Shown in pieces: positions 43,834 through 52,698 of a stretch of DNA of 64,000 bases. Under the pieces are notes generated by a model. It was not told the origin of the DNA. It was given only the letters and a program-made list of their open reading frames with translations, and did no database searches. Origin of the DNA: CALMFG01 sp963666035 (lineage in GTDB: Bacteria > Bacillota > Clostridia > Christensenellales > CALMFG01). The translations under genes and the position numbers were made by a program. The stretch lies in NCBI GenBank assembly GCA_963666035.2, contig CAXXJI010000011.1, forward strand, positions 1 to 64,000, given 5' to 3'. How positions within the stretch are numbered: position 1 is the first letter of the stretch; each line of letters opens with the position of its first letter.

Positions 43834-46197
43834 ATGAATAAACGAATCTATAAAGTTCTGGAGTTTGACAAAATAAAAAAAAAGCTGGCGGATCAGGCGG
43901 TCTCGGATTCGGCAAAAAAGCTGGCCGAGAATCTGGAACCCGAAACAGACTATGCCAAGGCCGATCGATTGATGTGTGAAACCAAAGAAGCGGAGAGCAT
44001 AACCTTACGTTTTTCGCATTCACCTGTTAATAACTTCAACGATTGCGCGGCAGAAATTAAGCGGATGAAAGCCAAGGGTGTGCTGAATTGTCGCGAACTT
44101 TTGCACCTGGCGGGTGTTTTTAAAGCGGCGAAGACCGCCAAGAGCAATGTCAAGCAGGATGATGAGGGACAGCTGCACCTGCTGCCTGAAATGGGAGACA
44201 GCCTTTTTTTTGACGAAGGTTTTATCCGTAAAATCGATGCCGCAGTGCTGGACGATGAGCATTTGGCGGACGGGGCATCGGATGAGCTGTTTCGTTTGCG
44301 CCGGCAATTGGCACGCGAGAGCGATAACTTGCGGGATAAGCTGGCGAAATTGACCAAAACAAGCGGTATCAGTGAATATCTGCAGGATGCGATTGTCACC
44401 AGTCGCAACGGCCGATATGTGGTGCCGGTACGTGCCGAGCACAAAAAGGATGTTAAAGGCTTGGTGCACGATCAATCGGCCAGTGGACAGACGCTGTTTA
44501 TCGAGCCCGAATTTGTTGTGGAAGCCAACAATAAGATCAAACAGATTGAAGCGGAGATAAAGGCGGAAGAGCGCCGCATTCTGCAGGCGCTGTCAGAAGC
44601 CGCGGCCGTGTTTGTACACGACTTTGCCACGGATGTGGTGATTTTGGCATATCTGGACCTGGTATTTGCCAAGGCGCGTCTGGCGGGGCAGATGAAGGCG
44701 AGTCCGCCCGAATTCAACACCGAGGGCATTTTGCATATCAAAGAAGGACGGCATCCGTTGGTGGATGCCAAAACCGTCGTGCCGGTCAGCATATTGATCG
44801 GTGGTGATTATACCGCGCTCATTATCACCGGGCCGAATACGGGCGGTAAAACGGTGTCCTTAAAAACCTGCGGGCTCTTTCAGTTGATGGCGCAGAGCGG
44901 GTTGTTTTTACCGGCACTCGCCAGTTCCACCCTGCCGGTATTTAAACAGGTTTTTGCGGATATCGGGGATGAGCAGAGCATTGAACAGAGCCTGTCTACC
45001 TTTTCATCACATATGAAAAACATTATCCCGATTCTGGAGCAGGCCGATGAAAGTTCTTTAGTTCTCCTAGATGAGCTTGGGGCAGGCACTGATCCGGCCG
45101 AAGGTGCGGCGCTGGCCATGAGCATTCTGGAACACATTCAAACCAGCGGTGCTTTTGTGATGGCCACCACGCACTACAGTGAGATCAAGGCGTTTGCCAT
45201 GGCCGAGCCCGGCTATGAAAATGCCAGTATGGAGTTTGACTTAAAAACGCTGTCGCCCACGTACCGCCTGCGCATGGGCATTCCGGGGTTATCCAATGCG
45301 TTTGAGATATCCAAAAAACTCGGCATCACGGATTCTGTGATCGAGAAGGCAAAAAGCCATATGAGCGAGGAGCGTACGCGCTTTGAGGCGCTTTTAAACG
45401 AAGCGGCGGCATCCAAAGAAGCGGCTCAGAAGAAAATTGAGATTGCCGAGGGCTTTAAGCGCGAAAGTCAGAGCCTGAAGGACAAGGCACGGGTACAACA
45501 GGAAAAGGCCGAGAAAAAGGAGCAGGACATTTTAAGAAAAGCAAGGGAAGAGGCCGCGGACATCATTCGTCTGGCCAAAGCGGAAGCGGAGGATGTGATT
45601 TCCGAGCTGAAAAAAGCCAAGCTGTCCGCCGACTCGATGCGCGAACGTACTGAGGCCATTTCCGAAGCGAGAAGCAAGCTGGAAAAAAACGCGAAATCGC
45701 TGAATGCGGCGCTGAAAGCGCAAGGGAAGAAACCGAAAGAAAAGGATGTCGCGATTGCGGTCGGCGACGAGGTGAAGCTGATCGGCATTGGTACATCAGG
45801 CACCGTGGTGTCCGTGCCGGACGAAAAAGGAAACTTCACCCTCCAAGCCGGTGTTATGAAGCTGACGTCCCATATTTCCGAAATTGAATCGATCACATCG
45901 GCCAAAAAAACATCCTTGCAGGCACAGCACCGCGTCATCAAATCGGCGACAGTCGGGAAGATGGAAGTGGATATCCGCGGGATGACCGTGGATGAAGGGA
46001 TTTTGGAGATCGATAAATATCTGGATGATATCAGTTTGACCGGCTTAAAGGAAGTCTGTGTGATTCACGGAAAAGGCACAGGTAAACTGAGGGTCGGCAT
46101 CCATGCGTTTTTAAAAAGCAACAGCCGTGTGGATCATTTCCGGCTGGGCGAATATGGTGAAGGAGATGCGGGTGTAACCGTGGTGACACTCAAGTAA
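43834..46197 (+). CDS. mutS2: MutS2 endonuclease/ribosome-rescue ATPase
   Basis: 787 residues, normal MutS2 length. A clamp/lever domain precedes the MutS ATPase core with Walker A ITGPNTGGKTVSLKT and Walker B SLVLLDELGAGTDP; a long coiled coil (about 520-630, KAREEAADIIRLAKAEAEDV) leads to a KOW-like segment and a C-terminal Smr nuclease domain (VDIRGMTVDEGI, CVIHGKGTGKLRVGIHAFL). MutS2 suppresses recombination in some bacteria and, in Bacillus, splits collided ribosomes. ATG at 43834, after AGGAAAA. Follows zapA as in many Firmicutes. Confidence 0.97.
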   Translation: MNKRIYKVLEFDKIKKKLADQAVSDSAKKLAENLEPETDYAKADRLMCETKEAESITLRFSHSPVNNFNDCAAEIKRMKAKGVLNCRELLHLAGVFKAAKTAKSNVKQDDEGQLHLLPEMGDSLFFDEGFIRKIDAAVLDDEHLADGASDELFRLRRQLARESDNLRDKLAKLTKTSGISEYLQDAIVTSRNGRYVVPVRAEHKKDVKGLVHDQSASGQTLFIEPEFVVEANNKIKQIEAEIKAEERRILQALSEAAAVFVHDFATDVVILAYLDLVFAKARLAGQMKASPPEFNTEGILHIKEGRHPLVDAKTVVPVSILIGGDYTALIITGPNTGGKTVSLKTCGLFQLMAQSGLFLPALASSTLPVFKQVFADIGDEQSIEQSLSTFSSHMKNIIPILEQADESSLVLLDELGAGTDPAEGAALAMSILEHIQTSGAFVMATTHYSEIKAFAMAEPGYENASMEFDLKTLSPTYRLRMGIPGLSNAFEISKKLGITDSVIEKAKSHMSEERTRFEALLNEAAASKEAAQKKIEIAEGFKRESQSLKDKARVQQEKAEKKEQDILRKAREEAADIIRLAKAEAEDVISELKKAKLSADSMRERTEAISEARSKLEKNAKSLNAALKAQGKKPKEKDVAIAVGDEVKLIGIGTSGTVVSVPDEKGNFTLQAGVMKLTSHISEIESITSAKKTSLQAQHRVIKSATVGKMEVDIRGMTVDEGILEIDKYLDDISLTGLKEVCVIHGKGTGKLRVGIHAFLKSNSRVDHFRLGEYGEGDAGVTVVTLK

Positions 46198-46202
46198 AAA
46201 GG

Positions 46203-46643
46203 ATGGCAAGTATTGGAATCAGCGCTTGTTTAGCCGGGCGTGCCTGCCGATATGACGGCAAATCAAAGACAAATGAAGAGATGACAGAGCTTGCGAGGTC
46301 TGGGGATGCGATCATTTTCTGTCCTGAATCCTTGGGCGGGCTTCCTATTCCAAGGCTGCCGGCCGAAATCATCGGCGGCAATGGCAACGATGTGCTGGAC
46401 GGAAAAGCAAAAGTGATGAACAAAGCCGGTGAAGACGTGACAAGCATGTTTGTTGACGGTGCCGAGCGGGTGCTGTCGCTGTTGAAGTTCAACGGAGTCA
46501 CCCATGCATATATGAAAGAAAGATCGCCTTCGTGCGGTGTAAAAGAGATTTATGATGGAACATTTTCCGGACGGATCATTGGCGGACCGGGTGTGACCAC
46601 CGCGCTTTTGCTGCGAAACGGCATCACCGTAGAAGCGCGTTAG
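46203..46643 (+). CDS. DUF523 family protein
   Basis: A 146-residue DUF523 protein. Conserved features are ISACLAGRACRYDGKSK near the N-terminus, FCPESLGGLPIPRLPAEI in the middle and MKERSPSCGVKEIYDGTF, with three invariant cysteines that suggest a metal or cluster site. The function of the family is not known. ATG at 46203 is only five bases past the mutS2 stop and AAAAAGG abuts it, so translation is likely coupled to mutS2; an unusual start a few codons in cannot be excluded. Confidence 0.85.
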   Translation: MASIGISACLAGRACRYDGKSKTNEEMTELARSGDAIIFCPESLGGLPIPRLPAEIIGGNGNDVLDGKAKVMNKAGEDVTSMFVDGAERVLSLLKFNGVTHAYMKERSPSCGVKEIYDGTFSGRIIGGPGVTTALLLRNGITVEAR

Positions 46644-46723
46644 AGCAAAATATGCATGTGAATATTTGGTTAAACTTAAACATTTGCCCTTTTAACCGCC
46701 TTAAGTTTGGTTTATATTTAAGA

Positions 46724-46732
46724 TGGTATAAT
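46724..46732 (+). promoter_or_regulatory. extended -10 promoter of the two-component/htrA operon
   Basis: TGGTATAAT 37 bases before the regulator ATG; the -35 is weak. Confidence 0.55.
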
Positions 46733-46768
46733 AATAATGCAAATTAACGATAAAAGAGGTGCACCGAT

Positions 46769-47452
46769 ATGAAAAAAGATCTGGTTTTGATGATTGATGA
46801 CGACAAAAACATCTGCAATGTGGTGCGGATGTACTTGGAAAAGGACGGATATGAAGTTGAAACCGCACAGGATGGCGTTCAGGGCTTAAAGAAATTCGAA
46901 GCCAGAAAGCCGGATCTTATATTGCTGGACATCATGATGCCCGGCAAGGACGGCTGGGAGGTCATCCGCGAGGTGCGTGCCAAAGCGAGTGTACCCGTGA
47001 TTATGCTTTCAGCCAAAGGCGAAACATTTGATAAAGTGTTGGGGCTGGAACTTGGCGCCGATGATTATATCACCAAACCCTTCGAGCCCAAAGAGCTTTT
47101 GGCGCGGGTCAAAGCGTTGCTTCGCCGAACCAAAGAATCGCAGACTGAGGATACCGAACTTATTTTTCAGGACCTGTCAATCAATATCGCCAACTACAAG
47201 GTGGTGTTCAACGGCAAAGAGCTGGAGATGCCGCCGAAGGAAATTGAGCTTCTGTACTTTTTGGCACTGAAAGCCAACCGTGTGTTCACGCGAGAGCAGC
47301 TCTTGCAGCAGGTTTGGGGATTTGACTTTTTTGGGGATTCCAGAACCGTGGATGTTCACATCAAGCGTATCCGCGAGAAACTGTTTAACGAGGATAAAAA
47401 CTGGCAGATTAAAACCGTTTGGGGTGTGGGATATAAGTTTGAGGTCAATTGA
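46769..47452 (+). CDS. OmpR-family response regulator
   Basis: A 227-residue DNA-binding regulator. The receiver domain has acidic residues D10-D12, phospho-acceptor D54 in LLDIMMPGKDGWE and K103 in DYITKPFEP; the C-terminal winged helix has SRTVDVHIKRIREKL and VWGVGYKFE. AGAGGTG precedes the ATG by seven bases. Its stop overlaps the kinase start (TGATG), so the pair is translated together, and an HtrA protease gene follows. This layout suggests envelope-stress control of htrA (inference). Confidence 0.95.
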   Translation: MKKDLVLMIDDDKNICNVVRMYLEKDGYEVETAQDGVQGLKKFEARKPDLILLDIMMPGKDGWEVIREVRAKASVPVIMLSAKGETFDKVLGLELGADDYITKPFEPKELLARVKALLRRTKESQTEDTELIFQDLSINIANYKVVFNGKELEMPPKEIELLYFLALKANRVFTREQLLQQVWGFDFFGDSRTVDVHIKRIREKLFNEDKNWQIKTVWGVGYKFEVN

Positions 47453-48885
47453 TGTTTAATTCCATTTTTGGGCGGCTTTTTACCACCACAGTGCTGGTCA
47501 TTTTGGTCGCGCTGCTTTTGGCGGTTTCCTTGTCCGCCTATTTAGTTAGGGTGGAATATCTCGACGATACATCATATGACATGGAAGCTTATCGTGAGGA
47601 GTTGAACGAAGCTTACCTTGCCAGCGATATGCCTTCGGTTTCCAATATCAATTTTTTTCAGGATATTCTTCGGTTTGCCTACGAACACGATGTTTTAGTG
47701 GTTATTTTCGATCAGGCCGGCGGCATCTGGTGGTTTTCGCCCAGCGATATCGCCGATGATGTGATGCTGAATCCGGATGACCGCGATTTTAACGCATTAC
47801 GCATTCAAGCATTGGACGGGCATAAGATTTCCAAGATATTCGGGCAGGATAAGATCATGGATGTGCCGGTGGTCGGTTATGCCGCCCCGCTCGAAAATGA
47901 ATACGGACAAATTATCGGTGCGGTCGCCATGTTTGAAAAAATGGGCGATTTAGCTATTCTATTCAATTCCATCAACAAGCAGTTTATGATCTCGGCGGTG
48001 GTCTCATTTGTCGTCGCGTTTCTTTTGATACTGGCGATTGCGCGGTCCATCACCCGGCCGATCAACGAAGTAACCCGGTCGGTGAAATCTCTGGCAAAGG
48101 GAGATTATTCTACCCGAGTGGAATACAAGGGGGAGGATGAGATATCCTACCTTGCGAATTCATTTAACGAGATGGCAAAGGACCTTGAAAATCATGAGAC
48201 ATTGCGCAACTCGTTTGTCGGCAATGTATCGCACGAACTGCGAACCCCGCTGACTTCGATTACCGGCTTTATTCAGGGTGTGATGGACGGAACGGTGCCG
48301 AAAGAGGAGCAGGATAAATATCTCGGCATCGCATTGGCCGAAACCAAACGGCTTAACGCGCTGATTACTGACCTGATGGAGCTTTCCAAAGTGGATTCAG
48401 GCAAATTCCCCATCCGGCTGACGGCTTTTGATATCAACGAACTATTGCGCATCACACTTTTGTCTTTCGAAAAACGCATTGATGAAAAATGTTTGGATGT
48501 TTGGGTGGATTTTGAAGCCGAAAACATCTATGTGGCGGCGGATAAGGACAAGATTACGCAAGTCGTAACCAACCTCATCGATAATGCCATCAAGTTCAAT
48601 GCGGACAATGGCGTACTGCGCATTTCAACGGTTTTACGGAAAAACAAAGTGATCGCCAGAATTACCAACACTGGCGAACCGATTTCGAAGAAGGATAAGG
48701 AATTTATTTTTGAACGCTTCTACAAGGCGGATCAATCGCACAACCGAGATATACCGGGGACAGGAATTGGGCTGTCTTTGGTAAAAAAAATACTGGCCCA
48801 GCACGGCGAAAGAATTTGGATTGAAGATACACCGACCGAAACCACGTTTGCATTTACCCTGGAATCGGCAAAAACTTTTAAGTAG
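47452..48885 (+). CDS. membrane sensor histidine kinase
   Basis: A 477-residue kinase: transmembrane helix at about 9-31, an extracytoplasmic sensing domain of about 145 residues, second helix at about 180-200, HAMP linker (ITRPINEVTRSVKSLAKGDY), dimerisation domain with phospho-accepting His in NVSHELRTPLTSITGF, and an ATPase domain with N-box QVVTNLIDNAIKFN and G-box GTGIGLSLVKKI. Overlaps the regulator gene; GAGGT lies seven bases upstream of the ATG. The ligand is unknown. Confidence 0.95.
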   Translation: MFNSIFGRLFTTTVLVILVALLLAVSLSAYLVRVEYLDDTSYDMEAYREELNEAYLASDMPSVSNINFFQDILRFAYEHDVLVVIFDQAGGIWWFSPSDIADDVMLNPDDRDFNALRIQALDGHKISKIFGQDKIMDVPVVGYAAPLENEYGQIIGAVAMFEKMGDLAILFNSINKQFMISAVVSFVVAFLLILAIARSITRPINEVTRSVKSLAKGDYSTRVEYKGEDEISYLANSFNEMAKDLENHETLRNSFVGNVSHELRTPLTSITGFIQGVMDGTVPKEEQDKYLGIALAETKRLNALITDLMELSKVDSGKFPIRLTAFDINELLRITLLSFEKRIDEKCLDVWVDFEAENIYVAADKDKITQVVTNLIDNAIKFNADNGVLRISTVLRKNKVIARITNTGEPISKKDKEFIFERFYKADQSHNRDIPGTGIGLSLVKKILAQHGERIWIEDTPTETTFAFTLESAKTFK

Positions 48886-48915
48886 ACGGGTGATCAAAGC
48901 AGAATCGGAGGGAAT

Positions 48916-50148
48916 ATGAGCGAGCATTATGATTTTGAAAGCACACCTGCTGAGCAGATGAAAAAAACCAGCCGGAAACCCCGCGGCAAAGCGGGTTTGC
49001 TGGTGATCCTGATTGTGATTTGCCTTTTGGCCGGAGTGGCGCTGGCCGCGTGGGTATCCAGCCTTGCGCGAAGAGACACCAGATCAGCTCAGGCAACCCC
49101 TTCTCCAACCGTCAGCGACGAAGCACAGGCAGAGGAAGCGTCGGAACTAGAGGTGATTTTGGGTGGGGAAGCGCCGTCAATATCGCAGGCAAATAATCCG
49201 GTGGTTGAAATCGCCGAAAGCATGGGACCTGCTGTGGTGGGAGTACGCACCAGTGTGCCCGAATTTGAGGTGGGACGGCCTTTGCAGGAAGTGGATTATG
49301 CGTACGGTTCCGGATTCATTGTCAGTGATGACGGATATATCGTCACCAACCACCATGTGATTGAAGATGCCGAACGGTATACCATCATTATGAGCGACGG
49401 CAGCGAATATCAGGCTGAACTGATCGGAAGCGACAGCTATTCTGATATCGCGGTGCTCAAGATTGACGTTAACCAAGCTGATTTGACGGTTTCGCCGATT
49501 GGTGATTCGGACATGGTGCGGGTCGGCGAATTGGCAGTAGCCATCGGATCTCCTTTGGGTGAATATTTGAGCAATACCGTGACGGTGGGGTATATTTCGG
49601 CAGTCAACCGAGAGGTGGACGGCAGTACATATCTGCAGACCGACGCGGCCATTAATCCCGGCAACTCGGGTGGACCTTTGATGAACAGCCAGGGTGAGGT
49701 TATCGGTATCAATGCGCTAAAATCGTACCTTGCGGGATTTGATGAGTATGGTATTCCGATTGCCACCGAAGGCATCGGATTTGCCATCCCCATCAATGAT
49801 GCGATGGAAGTGGTGGAAAAAATCATTGCGACCGGCTGGGTACAGCGTCCGGGAATCGCCATCGTTTACTACCCTATGACACGAGACGACGCATATATTT
49901 GGGATGTGCCCTACGGCGGTCTGGTGGAGGAAGTGACACCGGGCGGCCCGGCGGATATCGCAGGCATCGAGGTCAATGATATTATTATCGCGGTCAACGG
50001 GAAAGAATTAACCGATCCGGATACGCTGCCGGATATCATTCAGGACTACGGCGTAGGTACAACCGTGACGCTGACTGTATGGCGAGAGACCAAACAAAAA
50101 GAAATTGATGTGTCCGTGACGATCGGTGACCTAAACGAGATGAATTGA
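48916..50148 (+). CDS. HtrA/DegP-type serine protease
   Basis: Membrane-anchored protease for misfolded exported proteins. 410 residues: cytoplasmic basic segment, transmembrane helix at about 27-47, a Ser/Thr/Glu linker, a trypsin-like domain with the triad in VTNHHVIED (His), YSDIAVLK (Asp) and NPGNSGGPLM (Ser), and one PDZ domain (GGLVEEVTPGGPADIAGIEV). The order regulator-kinase-protease, with 30 bases between kinase and protease, indicates one operon. Ends in a strong terminator. Confidence 0.96.
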   Translation: MSEHYDFESTPAEQMKKTSRKPRGKAGLLVILIVICLLAGVALAAWVSSLARRDTRSAQATPSPTVSDEAQAEEASELEVILGGEAPSISQANNPVVEIAESMGPAVVGVRTSVPEFEVGRPLQEVDYAYGSGFIVSDDGYIVTNHHVIEDAERYTIIMSDGSEYQAELIGSDSYSDIAVLKIDVNQADLTVSPIGDSDMVRVGELAVAIGSPLGEYLSNTVTVGYISAVNREVDGSTYLQTDAAINPGNSGGPLMNSQGEVIGINALKSYLAGFDEYGIPIATEGIGFAIPINDAMEVVEKIIATGWVQRPGIAIVYYPMTRDDAYIWDVPYGGLVEEVTPGGPADIAGIEVNDIIIAVNGKELTDPDTLPDIIQDYGVGTTVTLTVWRETKQKEIDVSVTIGDLNEMN

Positions 50149-50155
50149 AAAAAAT

Positions 50156-50193
50156 AAAAAGCTTGGAGCGAAGCGTGCTCCAAGCTTTTTTTA
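50156..50193. terminator. bidirectional terminator after htrA
   Basis: A stem of at least 12 bp (AAAGCTTGGAGC with GCTCCAAGCTTT) with A run left and T run right; serves both convergent genes. Confidence 0.92.
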
Positions 50194-50207
50194 TTTGTTT
50201 TTTAGGT

Positions 50208-51197
50208 CTATTCGATATCCGAAATAAAACCCCAAATTCCCGATTGACTGGACTGTACCGATGCTTGCGGCACAGCCGAATAGGAAGCGGTCAACACAGT
50301 TTCTTCGGGTGTTTTTCCGCTGCCCAGCGTGACCAGCGCGTCATACAGCGCGGCCGACATATCATCCACCAAAGTGACGATTAAAAGATCGACATAGCCG
50401 TCTACAGCGCTGATATAGCCGTTCTTGGAGCCACTGACCGATACACGATAGATATGACCCGCCGCTCCGGTTTTTTCATTTAAACCGAAGGATTCCAGTA
50501 CTTCATTGATACTCGCATCCAACGTGGAGTTGGAGTTGTAGATGGCGCTGGCGTCAGGATATCGCATCAGCACACTGGTAAGGCCGGAAGACGCTAAACC
50601 GGGGTTCCATTCGGAATACACCTTGACCACTGTGATGTTGCTGACAAGGTCGATGACTTCGTGGAAACCCTTGGATGCCGCGACGGCATTGGGGTTGTCA
50701 TCGGGTCCGACGATTTCGATGACGACATGATTGTTGCCGTTGTCGTTTTCTGCAATCGCCTGCGCGGCGGCTTTGCCTTCTCCCGCGGCATCATATCCGA
50801 CGGAATAGGCGACCTGATCGCTGCTTGGCAGTCCACGTTCAAAAAGCACCACCGGGATTTCAGCAGAGGCGGCGGCCTGCAAACTGGCCGCTATTTCGGT
50901 TTGGCTGACAGGGCATACAGCCAGCACATTGACGCCGTCCGCAATCAGTGCATTAATCTGACGCTGCTGGGCGTTGTAATTGCCCGAAGCGTTGGAAACA
51001 GTCAAGCTGTATCCGTCCGCATCGGCCATTTTTGTGATATCATCAATCATTTTTTCGGTCATACCAATGGCATCCGAAGTGGAAACACCGATCACCGGCG
51101 TCTGTATCAGTGCCAGCTTTTTACAGCCCGTTAAAGAGCCGGACAATAAAAAGACGGCGAGAATCGCGAATAGCGTATACTTTTTGGTTGTGGACAT
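50208..51197 (-). CDS. sugar-binding lipoprotein (periplasmic-binding type 1)
   Basis: A 329-residue lipoprotein: signal peptide with lipobox LTGC (Cys25), then a ribose-binding-like domain (PVIGVSTSDAIGMTEKMIDD, QQRQINALIADGVNVLAVCP). Such proteins deliver sugars or related ligands to ABC permeases or sense them. No permease or ATPase gene is adjacent, so it is an orphan that either joins a distant transporter or acts as a receptor. GGGAGGAAG precedes the ATG. Convergent with htrA. Confidence 0.88.
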   Translation of the reverse strand: MSTTKKYTLFAILAVFLLSGSLTGCKKLALIQTPVIGVSTSDAIGMTEKMIDDITKMADADGYSLTVSNASGNYNAQQRQINALIADGVNVLAVCPVSQTEIAASLQAAASAEIPVVLFERGLPSSDQVAYSVGYDAAGEGKAAAQAIAENDNGNNHVVIEIVGPDDNPNAVAASKGFHEVIDLVSNITVVKVYSEWNPGLASSGLTSVLMRYPDASAIYNSNSTLDASINEVLESFGLNEKTGAAGHIYRVSVSGSKNGYISAVDGYVDLLIVTLVDDMSAALYDALVTLGSGKTPEETVLTASYSAVPQASVQSSQSGIWGFISDIE

Positions 51198-51465
51198 ATC
51201 TTCCTCCCAAGTTGTTTTGGCACAGACAGAGGTGCCCTAAACTCGTATGTATTTTAAAGCATTTCGTTTGGATAGTAAATAGAGAAACCGTGAACAATTA
51301 GAAACAGAGGCATAAGGCCAAAAAAACTGGCTGAAATAGGTAGCAGCACTAACAAAATTTGATGAAAAAGGCGCTAAAACAGCATATGACTGGTGATTTA
51401 TACGATATTATATGATATGATTATCGAGATTCAAGCAAAATGTACGACAGGAGAAACATTGGGTC

Positions 51466-52674
51466 ATGGGCTTTATGGCAGGCAGACCGGACAAACGCCC
51501 CTTTATACAGGTGGTGCTTCTGGGAATCTACAAAATCACATTTGGGCTATACGTTAAAATCAAGTGCAACGTGATGATGATAAAGAATCAGGCCTACCGG
51601 ACCAAAGGCCCCTATATTCTTTTGGCAAACCATACTCACAATTTCGATCCGGTCTTTATCCAGTATTTTTGGCCGCGTATCATCTGCTATGTCACGAATG
51701 ACACTGTTTGGAAGTTAAAGTGGCTTCGCGGTCTTTTGGACAGCGTCGGTTTTATTCCCAAGAAAAAAATGACCACCGATTCCGCCACCGTGCGCGGAAT
51801 ACTTACACATGTAAAAAAAGGTCGGATTATCGGTATTTTCCCCGAAGGCAAGCGCTCATGGGGCGGCAAAACTTTGCCGATTATCCCTTCCACAGCCAGC
51901 CTGATTAAAAAGCTGAAACTGCCGGTGGTGACCGTAAAAATTGAGGGGGCCATGATGAGCCTGCCGCGCTGGGCAAAGAAAGCGCGACGCGGCAAAATCA
52001 TTTTAAATCCGGAAATCACCCTGACAGCAGAGCAGATTGAAGATATGAGCACCGATGATATTCAAACGACGATTGAGCAGGCGCTTTCTCATGATGAGAC
52101 AGTGTTTCTGAAAACAAATCCGAAACTGAAATATCATTCGAAAGCACCAGCGGAATATTTGGAACTGTACCTATATGCCTGTAAAGATTGCGGATCGTTG
52201 GCGCACATGCGTTCGAAAGGCGATCAGTTTTTCTGCGAAACCTGCGGCAGTACTTATACTTTTACACAGACAGCACAGCTTGACAATCGGAAAACCGGCG
52301 AGACGATCACTTTGACGGCTTGGGAAGATATGCAGATTGAAATAACCCGAAATGCAATGCAAAACGCCTTAAAACTCAATGGTAGGGAAACACTGTTTTT
52401 TGATGCAGATGTATCGCAGTCTGAATACATCCGTTTGGAACCGTTAAAGCCTCTGGGAAGCGGTACTCTGCGCATGTCAGCAGATGTGATGGTTTTTGAA
52501 TGCGCGGACGGAACAAAATGGGAATATCCCGCAAAACAGGTCGGCAATATCAATATTCAGGGCAATAAGCAGTTGGAGTTCACGTTTGAAGACCGCACTT
52601 TCCGCTTTTTGTTTAAACCGCGCGTTTCGCCGTATAAATGGCAGTCCGCGCTTTTGATTGGAAAAACGCTATAA
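51466..52674 (+). CDS. LPLAT acyltransferase fused to a zinc ribbon and unknown C-terminal domain
   Basis: 402 residues. The N-terminal 215 are a PlsC-type acyltransferase with the catalytic NHTHNFD (H56, D61) and FPEGKRSWGG (125-134) motifs, so it likely acylates lysophospholipid or a related membrane substrate at the cytoplasmic face. Then comes a zinc ribbon: C239, C242, C257 and C260 (CKDCGSLAHMRSKG and CETCGSTYTF). Residues about 275-402 form a further beta-rich domain that I do not recognise (DADVSQSEYIRLEPLKPLG). ATG at 51466; AGGAG is 14 bases upstream. This three-part layout is unusual for the family. Confidence 0.82.
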   Translation: MGFMAGRPDKRPFIQVVLLGIYKITFGLYVKIKCNVMMIKNQAYRTKGPYILLANHTHNFDPVFIQYFWPRIICYVTNDTVWKLKWLRGLLDSVGFIPKKKMTTDSATVRGILTHVKKGRIIGIFPEGKRSWGGKTLPIIPSTASLIKKLKLPVVTVKIEGAMMSLPRWAKKARRGKIILNPEITLTAEQIEDMSTDDIQTTIEQALSHDETVFLKTNPKLKYHSKAPAEYLELYLYACKDCGSLAHMRSKGDQFFCETCGSTYTFTQTAQLDNRKTGETITLTAWEDMQIEITRNAMQNALKLNGRETLFFDADVSQSEYIRLEPLKPLGSGTLRMSADVMVFECADGTKWEYPAKQVGNINIQGNKQLEFTFEDRTFRFLFKPRVSPYKWQSALLIGKTL

Positions 52675-52698
52675 ATATTTTTTATGGAGGACTTTTTT

